Origin: Cycas panzhihuaensis
Taxonomy: Eukaryota > Cycadophyta
Reading direction: 5' to 3'
Assembly (NCBI GenBank): GCA_023213395.1
Contig: CM041465.1
Coordinates: forward strand, 44,337,741 to 44,401,740
Length of the DNA: 64,000 nt
The notes beneath the pieces are model-generated. The model was not told the origin of the DNA, did no database searches, and saw only the letters and a program-made list of their open reading frames with translations. Position numbers and translations under genes: made by a program. Within the stretch, counting starts at the first letter, position 1, and each line of letters opens with the position of its first letter. Below are positions 45,101-57,738 of the stretch, in pieces.

Positions 45101-46560
45101 CTATTCAGTAAGGTATTGTATAATATCCCCATACCACTTGCTATCAGCTAATAGATGGGGGGTCAGGTTTTGAGTGGAAAACATAGGCTCATCTGGCAAG
45201 GAATTATTAACAGGAGTGTTTAAAGAGTTAGGGATCAGGGTGTCAGCTAGCTACTCAGTGACCACCATCCCCTTCTTAGACTTCTTATTAACAATTTGGA
45301 GATCATATTCTTAAAGGAGGATGGCCCACTTACCAGTCCTAATAGTCAAGTTGGATTGGGTTAGGAGATATCCCAAGGGATTAGATTAGACAATCACTTG
45401 AGTGGTGTTACCAAGCAAGTAATACCTAAATTTCTTGGTGGCATGTACCAAGGCAAGGTATTCCTTCTCAGTAGAGGAATAGTTGGGCTCAACAACAACT
45501 AGGGTATGACTGATAAAGTAGATAGCCCTCTTGGTTCCTGAATCATCCTCTTCGGCGAGCATAGCCCCTAAGGATTCATTAGTAGCTGAGGTATAAAGGA
45601 TAAAAGGTCGATCGAAGAGGGGAGGTACCAAAATTGGGGTGGAAGCCAAGGCTCTTTTGAGCTCTTCGAAAGCTTCTTGGGCCTTTAGAGACCAAATGAA
45701 TGAGGCCCCCTTCTTTAATATGTTAGTAAGGGTTTTAGCATTTATGGCAAAGTTTACCAAGAAATGCCTAAGGAAACCCAACCTACCCAAGAATGACTTA
45801 ATTTATCGTTGAGTCTTAGGAGGAGGCATGATAAGGATGGGATTGACTTTATTAGGATCAATCTGGATTCCTTGTTTTAAAATAAGGAAACCCAAGAGTT
45901 TGCCAACTGTTATGGCAAACACACATTTAAGAGGATTCAAGCTAACATGATATTTGCGACACCTAGTAAAGATGGCACACAAATCATCAAGACGATGGGT
46001 TCTTTACGTAGGAGATCTATCATGTCATACATGAAAACCTTGAGGGTTTTATTTATAAGGTCAAGGAAGATGAATTGCATCATCCTTTAGTAAGCAGTGC
46101 CTATATTTTTTAGTCCAAAGGGCATTACTTTGTATGCAAAGGTACCCCAACGGGTAGTAAAAGCCATTTTGTGATGGTCTTCGAGAGAGATCTAGATTTG
46201 GTTATACCCAGAGAAGCTATCCATCAAGGACATAACTTCGAATTTAGCAATTCAATAATTGATTTGATCGATGAAAGGTAAAAGGAAGTTGTCTTTGGGA
46301 CATGCATTCTTGATATTACAAAAATCAACACATACCCAAATCGTTCCATTCTTTCTAACAACGAGAACAATATTTGAGGCCCACTTGGGGTAATCAATGG
46401 AGGTGATCAACCCTGCATCTAAGAGTTTCTCAACTTCCATCTTCATGGTAGTAGGTAGTTTAGAATGGAGAGGGCATTGCTTTTGTCGAACAAGGCGAGC
46501 ACCTAGAATAGTAGTAAGGTTATGGGTGACAATGGAAGGGTTTATTCCCTTCATGTTAGT
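45101..46560 (-). pseudogene. RT and RNase H of family A, copy A2
   Basis: Minus strand. RT begins with MKGINPSIVTHNL, CPLHSKLPTTMKMEVEKLLD, WASNIVLVVRKNGTIWVCVD and NACPKDNFLLPFIDQI. It goes on to SGYNQIQISLEDHHKM, VMPFGLKNIG and VFMYDMIDL, where a DD pair should stand, so the catalytic box is broken. RNase H is in the frame 45790-45386: LGFLRHFLVNFA, FDRPFILYTSATNESLGAML and YSSTEKEYLALVHATKKFRY. The A-C-P-K-D and D-H-H-K signatures place it near the Tat/Athila side of gypsy. Confidence 0.82.
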
Positions 46561-46815
46561 GTAATCCCATATAAAGACATCATAGAACTTTTGACAAAAA
46601 AGGGTCTATTCCTCCATTTCTTTATGGAAACACTCTGCTCCCACCTTAATGGCCTTGCATGGAGCAAGGACGATATCCTTGGTTGCCCATATGCACATGG
46701 TATTCTCTTTCTTGAAGTGAAGGGGGCCTTGGTCAATAGGAAGGGATGAAGAAGAGGAAGGTAGACTTGGGTCAGCTAAGGGTGACCTAAGGGCTAAAAT
46801 ATTTTGGTAACCAAG

Positions 46816-47424
46816 TTAATAGTGACCAGGAGGGAGGTTGGGTATGGAACTCACTAGATTCTCTAACAAGGTCTCGTCATTCTTGAAGTAATCTATCCCA
46901 TGGATAGTTATACTTGGAGGAGATGAGGAATGAGGAGTAGAAGGAGCAGCAAGACCATAGTGGTCGACCCACCACTCGATATAATTAGGAGACTCTTTGG
47001 AAGATTCAAAGGGTGATCTTCTATAATAGGCAATAGGAGGTTCCCTCATCTCATCACTTGAGGAGGGTGATGAGGTGGAAAAAGAAGTGAGATGGGAAGT
47101 CACACAAGAGACGGGAGTAATGACGTATGACTCGGGGAGGAGGCTAAGATCCTCAACAGATGAGGCTTTGGGTTGGGACCTAAAATGAAGTGAGCACCTC
47201 CTACTCATATTCAGGAGGGATATAAGATGAGGGAGGTCCTCATCCTCACTGTTGGACTCATCATTGCTTAACATGGTCAAGTACCCATAACTCCCCATAC
47301 CAATAGGGGCGGAATAGATGAGGTTGGAAGAAGAAGAGGAAGGGCCTTCTTTTGGATGAGACGCATTAGGAATGTCAATAGAGTAAGCATAAGTGTGGGT
47401 GGATGGGCCCTTATTGCCCTTCAC
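46816..47424 (-). pseudogene. Ser-rich linker between protease and RT, family A copy A2
   Basis: A 202-residue open frame on the minus strand, rich in Ser, Pro and Tyr (e.g. KEGPSSSSSNLIYSAPIGMG, TSHLTSFSTSSPSSSDEMRE). It is longer than any other open stretch of family A and has an equivalent in A3 at 54684-55097. It matches no domain I know. It is probably a low-complexity linker of the polyprotein before RT. Confidence 0.6.
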
Positions 47425-47479
47425 CTAGTTATGAATTGCTTGACAGGATTGATGCGATTGTTTGGTGGGAAGAGGCTCT

Positions 47480-47990
47480 TAGGAAACAACCTTCATTCAC
47501 CCTTCATGGACGAATTTGAGTTGCCCCCAACGTGACAAACACATGACTCTCATCTGATCAAGCCATGGACATCCCAATAAAAGATTGTATTCCACATCTA
47601 TGTCAAGGACTATGATGTTAGTAAGGATAATTTTATTCTCAAAGGTAAGAGGAATGGAAACTGACCCTAAAGGTGATTTCTCACTACCATCGTAGCCTTG
47701 ACAATGGCATGGGATATACTCAAGAGCCATGCCTAACTCTTCCATGATTCATAAGGGCATAGCATTGACAGAAGAACTATTGTTTATAATAGTTCTTCGA
47801 AGAGTACATTCAAGAGTGTCTATGGATATAGTAAAAGGGTAGTACCATTGGCATTTCCTTTCACTGGTTGGAGGGAAATCTTTAAGGTCAAACGAGATAA
47901 CATATTCGCGGCTTGGGGCAACACCCAAGTCATGAACGTAAGCATTGACTAACCCTAAAGTCTCTAGGAGGAGATTGCATTACTCTGGAT
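47480..47990 (-). pseudogene. Aspartic protease remnant of family A, copy A2
   Basis: Minus strand. INNSSSVNAMPL corresponds to the usual D-x-G-S-S-V-N active-site loop, but Asp is Asn and Gly is Ser. The later part is clear: IIVLDIDVEYNLLLGCPWLD and LKFVHEG, typical of Tat/Athila-type retropepsins. Confidence 0.75.
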
Positions 47991-47999
47991 AACTTCTCA

Positions 48000-50650
48000 A
48001 AATGTCCATCATGGATATCCCGCAACCACAGTGTGGAGTTCGTCAATGATGGAGAAGGGCTTTCCCTTCCTAGTAGGTTGGGGAAGTGCCCTTCGAAAAT
48101 CATAACGACCAAGGTAAATGGGGATCGTCTTAGGAGGCAACAGAATCTCTGAAGGAGGATTCTCCAAAGGAGGATCAAGATGAGAAGAAGAAGAAGCATC
48201 TATGGCTTCTTTAGCCCCTTGAGACCAGGTCAAGGTGTATAAAGGCATGGTCTCAAGCATCTAGATAACTCTCTTTCCCTTATTTAGGGACTGATAGGGA
48301 GAAGGAATTTGACGACAAGAATTAGAAGAGGAGAATGAGTTCCATATCCCTTTCCCTTTAGCTTGCATAGGGCGAGGGTTAGGGGATCTTCCTTTATTTT
48401 AATTTCCCCTTTGTTAGGTATGTGGATCTCATTCCCCATGTTTGGAGAAAGGATCCCTATGAACAGGTTGGTCTAGATTAGGCCTAGATGCCCATTTAGG
48501 AGAGGAGTCATGATGTGAGGTAGATTTGGGATGCTGCACCCTACATTGTGAGTCCTCATGGAAGCACTCATTATGAATGGAACACCATTTCTTCTCCAAG
48601 GAAGAGTTCATCTTCCTTGCTTAAGAAGTATGGGTATTTCCATTCTTAGGAGGCACAACTTAAGAGGTTTGGTGGATAGGTTTATGGGAAGTTGGCGATG
48701 AAGGGGCTTGGAGTTTAAGCTCCTTCATCGTACGTTCAAAAGAATGTATAGCATAAGTCAAACGATCTAAGGTCTTCTCTATTGAATGAGTCGAAGACTT
48801 AGAATGTTATTGGGTTTTGGTGTCATAGGACAGAGGGGGTGCCTCATGTCATTACGATAACCTGAGAGGTTTCTTGAGACTCGCTCGGATCTCAATAGCC
48901 TCGAGATCTAAACATTTAGCTTTGGCAGAGTCACATGTTGTTGCCTCCATCTTGAGGACTTTAACATATACTTTAGGGCAAAGAACATTTACAAAGAGAT
49001 CCCTCTTTGACTCCTCAGATAGGGTTGCCTTCATGGAGTGGAGGAGATCGTGGAAACACCTCATAAAGTCACGATTCATTTCCTCATGACCTTATTTGAG
49101 GGATAAGAGGGCCTTCATTCCACTCTAGAAGGGGTGAACAATATCAAAATAGTTGACAAACTCATCAACGAGTTGTTGGAATGAGTGGATGGAGTGTGTA
49201 GGAAGGTGATAAAACCACTTGAGGGCATCACCTTATAAGGAACATAGGAAAAATTTCATCAAAATATGATCATATATCGAATAGTTGATGCACACCATAG
49301 AAAAACTTATGACGTGCTCCATTGGATCTTAAGAAGAGGTCCCATTAAACCCAGGTATGTCAGGAGGGTGAGGCAGTAAGTTAGTTCTTAATGCCTCAAC
49401 GGATAATGGAGTTGACCTATAGTCCATGAAGGGGCAGGCCCTTGGTTAAACCATCAGGTCAAATGAAGGATGAAGGAGGAGATGGGCAAGGATGCCCAAA
49501 TCCCCCTTGGGGAACTTGGCCCAGAAGAGGCTATGAACTTCCTCCCACTTGGTGGGAGTGAATTAATCTCGAATGTGAGGGGATCAAAAAAGAAGTGAAT
49601 GGGTAGGAGGGACCCATCCCTCCTTAAGGGTATACCTCTTATTAAAAAGGGACTTGAGAGAGGGTGCCTTGAGAAGGGGCTTGTCCTTCTTGCAAAGGCA
49701 CCACGTAAGAAGAAATATGAGAAGAAGGGATGGATGAGTACAAGATTGGATTTTGCCCATATCGACCACCCATAGGTGGTGCAATACCATATGGATGCAA
49801 GGGTCCACCCCATAGGCGGGAAGAGGATTCCCTTTACCATGCCCCCATGGTTGGGAAGTGTATCTCAGGGGTATGTAAAAAGAGGAATTCCTAGGTTGAG
49901 CCTAGGAATACGTGGGGGCTCATCCCACATGACTAGAAGTAGGGGCATACGTAGGTCTCCTAGGTCTAACGGAAGGTGGATAGACTACAATTAGTTGGGG
50001 TGTAGTCATTTGACTAGGAGGAGGCATACTTAACCCAAGTTAGGGAGTGGGTATACCTTGGGTGGTCCCTAAGGAATGCAGGCCATAAGAAGAAGAAGAC
50101 ACAATGAGAGATGGCCCCATTGCAGATAGGGAAGCTAAATGGAATGAATGTAAATGTGCAGATGTGGAGGAGGAGAGTGCCATGCTTTACAAGATGTTAT
50201 CCAATCATTTGGGAGGTGGTTAGAGACTAACTACTTAGAAGCTCTGATTAAGCACTTCCACCATGTCTATGGGAGAGGTATCGAACTGCTCATATGAGGC
50301 CAAAGGATCCTCATACAAAGCGGACCCTATAGGGTGATCCTCATGGCCATTGTCACCAAGATGGTGATACTCCATGGGAGAAGAAACTTCCACTTCATGA
50401 GTGGAAGGGTGATGAACCTGTAGGTTCCCTTAGTCACCGTGATAGAAGATGGGATCCTCACCCTCTTCAGTGGGGCCCTAGAAAGAGGTCAAAGGTTGGT
50501 GAGATTTAGAAACATAGGTGTGGTACGTCCAATTCGAAAAGAATCCCTCTATAGTCGATTTAGAATCAGACAACGAAATGGGAGAATAAAGAGAGTCTTC
50601 TAATGAAGGAGTGAGACCTCATAAACGATGAGAAAATTGTTGCATACAAG
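48000..50650 (-). pseudogene. gag of family A, copy A2
   Basis: The minus-strand frame starts near 50644 (MQQFSHRL), with a Ser/Pro/His-rich N-terminal region. The capsid part at 49330-48852 reads GDALKWFYHLPTHSIHSFQQ, LVDEFVNYFDIVHPF, MNRDFMRCFHDLLHSMKATL and KRDLFVNVLCPKVYVKVLKM, the retrotransposon gag domain. A Cys/His-containing segment, WCSIHNECFHEDSQCRVQHP, near 48600-48540 looks like a derived zinc knuckle. Stops occur throughout. Length (about 880 codons) is large, as in giant gypsy elements. Confidence 0.72.
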
Positions 50651-50781
50651 TCCTTCCTAAGGTCTAGAAGAAAGAGGAATAATAGAATGATAGATGTTGG
50701 GGTTTTCCCAACGAATTAAGAAGGACTACCAAAGGATAGGTAGGACCAACAAAAAGGGAATTAGGATAGACACTTTACTAA

Positions 50782-50803
50782 CGAGTCCCCAGTATGGTTA
50801 CCA
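50782..50803 (-). other. Primer-binding site of A2
   Basis: The minus strand reads TGGTAACCATACTGGGGACT one base after the LTR terminus CA. It starts TGG as a PBS must and resembles the TGGCGAC...CTGGGGAC type seen in large plant gypsy elements; the tRNA was not identified. Confidence 0.5.
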
Positions 50804-50804
50804 G

Positions 50805-52697
50805 TGGAAGTGTACCTCTTGGGGGTCACTAGATGCAAGGAGATCAAGCCTATATAATCAACAACTACAAGGCTAAAGGATCTTTGGGAGCAAAAGAAAG
50901 GATTACCCACAAAGGGCATCTATGCATCAGAATGTAAGTTCAAGGACCTACAAATGGTGCACAAACCTTCCCTTGTGGTGAGCACCTTACTTAGAATGCA
51001 TGTAAAATACTCCAATGACTATGGGAAAAGGGGGGTAAAAGGAGGAAATAAAGGTAGCCTCAGAATAGCTAACCCTCCAAGTGAGGTGCCTCCATGTATC
51101 TAAGTACTCAAATTGGTAGATCAAGAAAGTAGCCAAGGTTTTCAAATAGTAGAAAAGGCAACAAATTTTGTGTATGGAGAATGTTGCAAAAGATATAAAA
51201 GTTACAAATGTTGCAATGTGCAACTTTTCCAAGATTTGTAAAAGTAATGCTAAGACTATATAAACCACAAGGGGCTACTTCAAAAATCAAATTTCATGAA
51301 GGCATGAAAGCTGGTTGCAAGCATTGTAAGCTACTGCCAACGCTACAACCAATAGGGTTCCCTACCTCAAGGGTTTCTGAGTGTATAAGAGAGGTATATC
51401 GAGAGAAAAAGAGTAGAGAGTAGGGGGTTGCCCTAGAGGAGATGGCTAAGAGGGTCAAAACCCTAACCTAGAACTCCTTTCTCTCTTTGTTGCACCTTTT
51501 CCTCTCAACCTCCTTGATTGAGACCCAGGATAAACCATAAGACATAAGGAAACAAGCAAAGGAAAATGAAGGGCTTACCTTCTGGAATGAAGATGTGTGA
51601 AATAGTTTCATAAAGCAAATTGAATAAACAAGCAAGAAAAACCCTTTTGCTAGAGGAAAAGGACAATATACATGTCTAAAAATACCTACTGAAACTGGTT
51701 TGAGATAGTTTTTACCTTGTGTGGTGGCTAGGAGAAGGGTATCCCTTGAATAATATGTGAGAAATCCCTATAATAACATAAGAAGAGAGTATAACCTTCA
51801 AACAAACTTGAGGCCATTTATTTGATAGAGTGCTTGAGAGGAGGATCTGCTTAGAACCCGTTGTTGTTGACTTGTAACTTAGGGTTTTACCCTAAGGAAA
51901 GAGAAGGCAAGAATGAAGAATAGGTAACCATAGGAGAGAGCTTTCTTTTTAGAAATTTTCTAAGAGAGGAGAGGAAAGAAGAAGAAGAATGAGCCAAATT
52001 TTGGGTTTTTAAACCCAACCCTAACCTAACAAGCGATTAGGGCTCGTCCTGGGTAGGAAACAACCCAGTGCCATGTGACAATTTTTTATTTAATGTAGAA
52101 TTAGCTATGGCCAAGTAAAAAAACAAGTGTGAATAATCACACCATCGCAAACTTCGCAATACTGCAAAGTTTGTTGCAGTACCACAAAATTTGCAACAGT
52201 GCACTCAAAACAAGGTGGAAAACAAAAGGGGAGATTAGAAAGCTCCTAAAAAGGGGGGTCCTAGACCCTGACAGGCTAAAATGATGAATTGTTGAGGTGT
52301 CTAGGGGGTTTTAAGAGCTAGTGGGACCATGATGAGTGGGAAAAAGATGGTAATAAGGCCCCAAGGATAATGATTAGGCCTAACTAGTTCGTTAAGGATC
52401 ATATCATGCCAAAACAGTGATAGTAAGTGGGCTACAGGAGCTAAAGGTACTTGGGGATGATGTGGAGACATGATGGAGGATCATGGAGTGCCATGGGATG
52501 CCTATCCTAAGTCATCATATGCTAAAACATTAGATGTAAACATGAGTAAGCAGGCAAGCCAGGCATAACGATCATGCAATCAATCAACAACATGCAACGT
52601 GCATCTATTGACAATCTAATGACACTCTAAAGTCAATGAAAAGTGAGGATAAAAATATACCTGTGCTTACCTGAGATGATATGTCCTCCATGTCCAT
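50805..52697 (-). repeat. Family A LTR3, truncated (5' LTR of A2)
   Basis: The left end TGGAAGTGTACCTCTTGGGGG matches LTR1 at 20193. From about 50985 it aligns with LTR2 to the CATGTCCATTCTCAATAG block, where it stops abruptly at 52697. The missing rest would include the RNase H region and the promoter. Confidence 0.75.
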
Positions 52698-54110
52698 TCT
52701 CAATAGTCAGGAACAAATACCTCTATAAGGAAATACTGCCTAGCAGTAACTCTAACTCATGACCTCACCTTGTCACTAGCATTAAGATGATACTACTGTT
52801 CAGTAAGGTATTATACAATGTTCCCATGCCATTTACTACTAGATAATAGATGGGACGATGAGTCTTAGAGAGAAAAGATAGGTTCACCGGGTAAGGAGTT
52901 GTCAACATAAACATTAGAAGAGTTAGGAATGGGTGTACCAACTAGTTGTTCGGTGACTACCATTCCTTTCTTTGATTTCCTATTGATGATTTGAAGGTCA
53001 TGCTCTTGAAGGAGGACGACCTATTTTCTAGTCCTAGTAGTCAAGTCAGATTGAGTTAAGAGGTATCTCAAGGGATTGGACAGAATTATCACCCAAGTGG
53101 TATTGCTAAGCAGGTAATGCCTAAATTTCTTAGTTGTATGGACCAAGGAAAGGCACTTCTTCTCAGCATGAGAGTAGTTAAGCTCAGCAGCAACTAGTGT
53201 GCAACTGATAAAGTAAATGGCTTGCTCAGTACCTGGATCATCCTCTTGGGTGAGTATAGCCCCTAAGGATTCATTGATAGCCAAGGTATAAAGGATGAAA
53301 GGATGGTCAAAGAGAGGGGAGCACCAAAATCAGGGCTGAAGCCAAGGCTCTCCTAAGCTCTTAGAAAGCTTCCTAGGCCTTAAGAGACTAAATGAATGGG
53401 GCTCCCTTCTTCAATATATTAGTAAGGGGTTTGGCATTTAAGGAAAACTTTGCTAAGAAATGACTTAGGAAACCCAACCTACCTAAAAATGACTTGATTT
53501 GATGTTGCATTTTGGGCGGAGACATGTCAAGGATGGCCTTAACCTTATTAAAGTCAATCTAGATTCCCTTGTTTAGAAACAAGGAAACCTAAGAGCTTTC
53601 CAATGATTATAACAAATATGTATTTGAACAGGTTTAAGGTGATGTGATATTGGTGATACTGTGTGAATATGGCACATAAATCCTCAGGATGCTGGGCCCT
53701 CTTATGAGAGAGACCCATCATATCATCCATAAAGACTTTGAGGGTTTTGTTTATGAGGTCATGAAAGATAAATTACATTGCCTTTTGGTAAGTGGCACCT
53801 ATATTTTTTAGTCCAAAGGGCATTACATTGTAAGTAAAAGTACCCCAAGGAGTAGTGAAGGGTATTTTGTGATGGTCTTCAGGAGAAATTTGGATCTGGT
53901 TGTAATTGGAGAAGACATCTATCAAGGATATGGCTTTGAATCTGGCAGTGCGATTAATAATATGCATTGTTGATATCTTAAAAATCAATGCATATCTAAA
54001 TCGTTCCATTCTTTTTAACAACGAGAATGATGTTGGAGACCTATTTAGGGTAGTCGATAAAAGTAATCAACCCTACATCTAAGAGTTTTAAACTTCCATC
54101 TTAATGGTAG
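52698..54110 (-). pseudogene. RT and RNase H of family A, copy A3
   Basis: Minus strand. RT pieces include SLIDVFSNYNQIQISPEDHH and VMPFGLKNIGATYQKAM (54021-53773). RNase H includes SLGAILTQEDDPGTEQAIYF and LNYSHAEKKCLSLVHTTKKF (53284-53021). Only the first part of integrase remains before the junction. Stops are frequent. Confidence 0.75.
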
Positions 54111-54683
54111 TAGATAGCTTAGGATGAAAGGGGCACTACTTTGTCACATGGGGTGAGTACTTGGGATAGTTGTAAGATTGTGGGTGATAATGGAGGGATC
54201 TATTCCCTTCATGTCAATGTAATCCCACATAAAAACATCATGGAACTCCTAGAAAATGAGGGTGTATTCCTCAATTTCTTTAGGAAAACATTCCACTCCC
54301 ACCTTTATGACCTTATCGGGGGCGAGAACAATGTCCTTGGTTTCCTCCATGCACATGGCATTCCCCTCTTCGAAATGGAGGGGGGCTTGGTCAACAGGAA
54401 GGGGCAAAGAGGAATTGGGTTGGATCAGGTTAGCTAAGGGTGACCCAAGAGCTAGGATCTTCTGGTAACCAAGCTTATGGTAACTAGGAGGAAGGTTGGG
54501 TATGGAGCTTGCTAAATGCTCTAATAATGCCTCATCATTCTTGAAGTAATCTACCCCATGGATAGTTATACTTGGAGAGGATAAGGAACAAGGAGCAGGG
54601 GGAGTGATGGGTCCAAAACGGTCAATCCACTACTCAATATAGTCAAGGGACTCTTTGGAAGAATTAGAGGGCATCCTCCTATG

Positions 54684-55460
54684 TCATGAGATAGGAGGTC
54701 CCCTATTCCCATCACTCAAGGAAGGTGACGAGGTGGATGATGAAGTGGTGTGGGAGGTCACACGAGAGATAGGAATGACTATACATGACTTGGTCGGAGT
54801 ACTGGGCTTATGAATGAAAGTGGTTTTAAGTTGGGACCTGGAATAAAGCAAGTGCTCCCTACGTGTGTTTAGGAGGGATATAGGACAAGGGAGGTCCTCA
54901 TCCTTACCATCAGACTTATCATCACTCAAAACAGTGAGGTACCCATAACTCCCTACACCAATAGGGGCAAACCAAATAAGGTTAGAAGAGGAAGGGAAAG
55001 GTCCCTCCTCTAGGCAGGAAGTGATAAGAATATCAATTGTGAAAGTGGAAGCATGAGTGGATGTGACTTTATTGCTCTTTACTAGATCATGAGCCACCTA
55101 ACAAGGCTAGTATGATTGTTTAATGGGAGGAGGCTCTTGGGAAACAACCTTCATTCATCCTTTATGGATGAATTTAAGTTGTTCCTAATGGGATGAGCAC
55201 ACAACTCCCACTTGGTCGAGCTATGGACGTCCCAACTGAAGGTTGTAGTCCATGTCTACGTTGAAGACCATAATATTAGTGAGGATGATTTTATCCTTAA
55301 TGGTAAGAGGGATAGAGACATATCCTAAGGGCATTTTCTCACTACCATCGTAGACCTAGAAATGCCACAGAACTAGCTCAAGAGCTGTTATGCCTTACTT
55401 CTACATGATGCATTAAGGTATAGCATTAATAGAAGAATCATTATCTATAATAGTCCTTCT
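54684..55460 (-). pseudogene. Linker and protease of family A, copy A3
   Basis: The frame 55097-54684 is the Ser-rich linker homologous to A2 46816-47424 (FPSSSNLIWFAPIGVGSYGY). Upstream, 55460-55190 aligns with the A2 protease region (GCPWLD segment), heavily mutated. Confidence 0.6.
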
Positions 55461-55499
55461 GAGGGTACACTTGGGAGTGTCTATAGATATGGTGAAAGG

Positions 55500-57392
55500 G
55501 TAATGCCATTGTCGTTTCCTTCTACTGGTTGGGGGGGGGATCTTTAAGGTCAAAAGAGATGACATACTCCCAACTTAGGGAAGTACTCAAAGTATGAATG
55601 GATACATCCACCAACCCTAAAGTCTCTAAAAGGATAGCACGTTACTCTAGACAACTCCCTAAGACGTCCATCATAGACATCCCAGTGGCCACAATATAAA
55701 GCTCATCTATGATTGAGAAGGGTTTCCCTTTCCTGGTTGGTTAAGGAAGCACCCTTCAAAAATCATAGCAACTTGGGTGGATAGGAATGGTCTTAGGGAG
55801 CAGAAGAATCTTAGGAGGGTTATTCAAGGGAGGATCTAGCTAAGAAGAGCAAGAGGCACCTATGGCCTCTTTAGGCACTTGAAACATAGTCAAAGCATAT
55901 ATGGGTATGGTCTCGAGCATCTGGATAACTCTCTTTCCCTTATTTTGTGATTGAGAAGGTGAAGGGATTTGATAGTGAGAACTAGAAGAAGAGGAAGAAC
56001 TTCTTGCCCCCTTCCCTTTAGCTTGCATGGGATGAGAGTTAGGAGATCTTCCCCTATTCTGATTCCCTCTATACTGGGTATGTTAATCTCGTTCCCCGTG
56101 TTTGGGGAAGGGAACCCTATGGACAAGCTAGTTTAGATTGGGCTTTGATGCCTGCCTGGGGGAGGAATCATGATGTAGAGTGGGTTGTTGCACCCTATAT
56201 TGTGAGCCCTCATGAAAGTAGTCACCATGGATGAAGCACCACTTCTTTTCCAAGGAAGGCTTGGTCTTCCTTGCTTGAGAGGAATGGGTATTTTCATCCT
56301 TAGGAGGTGCTACTTATAAAGCCTAGTAAATAGGTCTATAGGAGTTTAGTGATGAAGGAGGAGCTTGGAGCTTAAGCTCCTTCGTCATATATTTGAAAGA
56401 ATGTATAATAGAAGTTAAGAGATCTAAAGTCTTCTCTGTTGAGTGAGTCAAAGACTTTTGGGATTGTTATGGTTTTATATCACAAGACGGAGGGGGTGAC
56501 TCGTTATTATGACAATTTGAGAGGTTTCTTGAGACTTGCTTGGATCTTAATAGCCTCAAGAGCCATGCACTTAGCTATGGAAGAATCTCATGTTATTGCC
56601 CATATTTTGAGGACCTCAACATGTACCTCAGGATAAAGAGCATTCACGATGAGATCCCTCTTCAACTTCTCAGGCAATATGGCTTTCATAGAGTGAAGGA
56701 GATCGTGAAGGTGCCTAATAACGTCACGATTCATCTTCTTATGACCTTGTTTAAGAGAAAGTAAAGCTTTTATTCTACTCTTGAAGGGATGAGTAATGTC
56801 AAAATAGTTGATGAACTCATCCATGAGTTGTTGGAATGAATGAATCGAATGGGCTGGGAGGTAATAAAACCACTTAAGGGTATCACCCTACAAGGAACAT
56901 AGAAAAGATTTCATTAAGATATAATCATAGGCCCAGTAATTAATACATGCCATGGAGAAACTCCTAACATGCTCAGTTAGGTCTTACAAAGAGGTTCCAT
57001 CAAACTTGGGCATCTCAGGGGGATGAGGTGGTAAATTAGTCCTTAATGTCTTGATGGACAAATAGGTTGACTTATAGTCAATGGAGGGATAGGACCTTAG
57101 TTGAGTTGATGGGTCAATAGAAGATGAAGGAGGAGGTGGGCACGGATACTCAAATTCTCCTTAAGAGGTCTGACTGAAGGGAAGATATGAATTCCCTCCC
57201 ACTTGATGGGAAGGGACTAATCCTAGATGAGAAGGAACTGGGAGAGAGATGAATGGATAAGAGGGACCCATTCACCCTTGAGGATACAACCCTTGTTGAA
57301 AGGGGACTTGAGGAAAGGAGCCTTGTAGAGGATTTTTTCCTCCTTGTGAAGGCATTATATGTGAGGTGATGCACGAAGATGAAACAGACAGG
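55500..57392 (-). pseudogene. gag of family A, copy A3
   Basis: The capsid part at 56824-56588 reads MDEFINYFDITHPFKSRIKA, MNRDVIRHLHDLLHSMKAIL and KRDLIVNALYPEVHVEVLKI, parallel to A2. The Ser-rich C-terminal part is at 56028-55840. The N-terminal end is lost at the junction with the LTR at 57393. Confidence 0.7.
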
Positions 57393-57724
57393 TGTGGAAT
57401 GATAGATTCAAAGGAGTAGAGCAGGAATTTAGAATGATTACATTTTGAGAAAATAGGTGATTTCTGATAGTTGGCTGTGTTTAAAGACACCAGGGTTGCA
57501 CACCCCTCAAATTATATAGTTTGAGGGAGGAGGGAAACTCGTCAACCCCTAAAATTTAAATAACAATAAAATAATACAAACTTAATTCAAATTAACTTAA
57601 ATCAAATAAAACTTACCTTATACTTACCTACACATGCGAGCAACCACATGTGTAAATTGAAGAGTGTGAGGTGTATACTCCTGGTTGGAAGGTGGGAGTA
57701 GGGTGATGAGAATTAACCCTAACA
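57393..57724 (-). repeat. LTR of an unclassified retrotransposon (minus strand)
   Basis: On the minus strand it starts TGTTAGGGTTAATTC at 57724, right after a polypurine tract. It has a TATATAA box near 57513-57518 and probably ends CATTCCACA at 57393, giving 332 bp with TG...CA ends. It was inserted in, or abuts, the gag of A3. A partner LTR was not found. Confidence 0.6.
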
Positions 57725-57738
57725 TTCTCCCCCTTAAT
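57725..57738 (-). other. Polypurine tract of the 57.4-kb LTR element
   Basis: The minus strand reads ATTAAGGGGGAGAA directly before the LTR, so the LTR is the 3' LTR of a minus-strand element. Confidence 0.65.

Larger units (their letters stand above)
30176..52697 (-). mobile_element. Giant Ty3/gypsy family A, copy A2 (most complete)
   Basis: Minus strand, right to left: truncated 5' LTR (52697-50805), PBS, gag, protease, RT, RNase H, integrase, antisense ORF, PPT, then the 3' LTR (40851-39244 and 32417 to about 30180). The 3' LTR is interrupted by family B. The internal part is 9953 bp (40852-50804); with two LTRs of about 5.1 kb an intact element would be about 20 kb. All genes carry stops and lost catalytic residues. 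RNase H is followed directly by integrase, with no extra RNase H between them as Tat/Ogre elements have. Confidence 0.7.
52698..57392 (-). mobile_element. Giant Ty3/gypsy family A, partial copy A3
   Basis: Minus strand; aligns with A2 from 45030 rightward, covering the start of integrase, RNase H, RT, linker, protease and most of gag. LTRs are missing at both ends: the left edge is the junction with LTR3, and the right edge meets another LTR at 57393. It is more decayed than A2. Confidence 0.75.

Noticed and set aside
57272-57490. Frame joining unknown N-terminal residues to family A gag
   Set aside because: It crosses the LTR boundary at about 57393, so it is a chance fusion of LTR and gag sequence.
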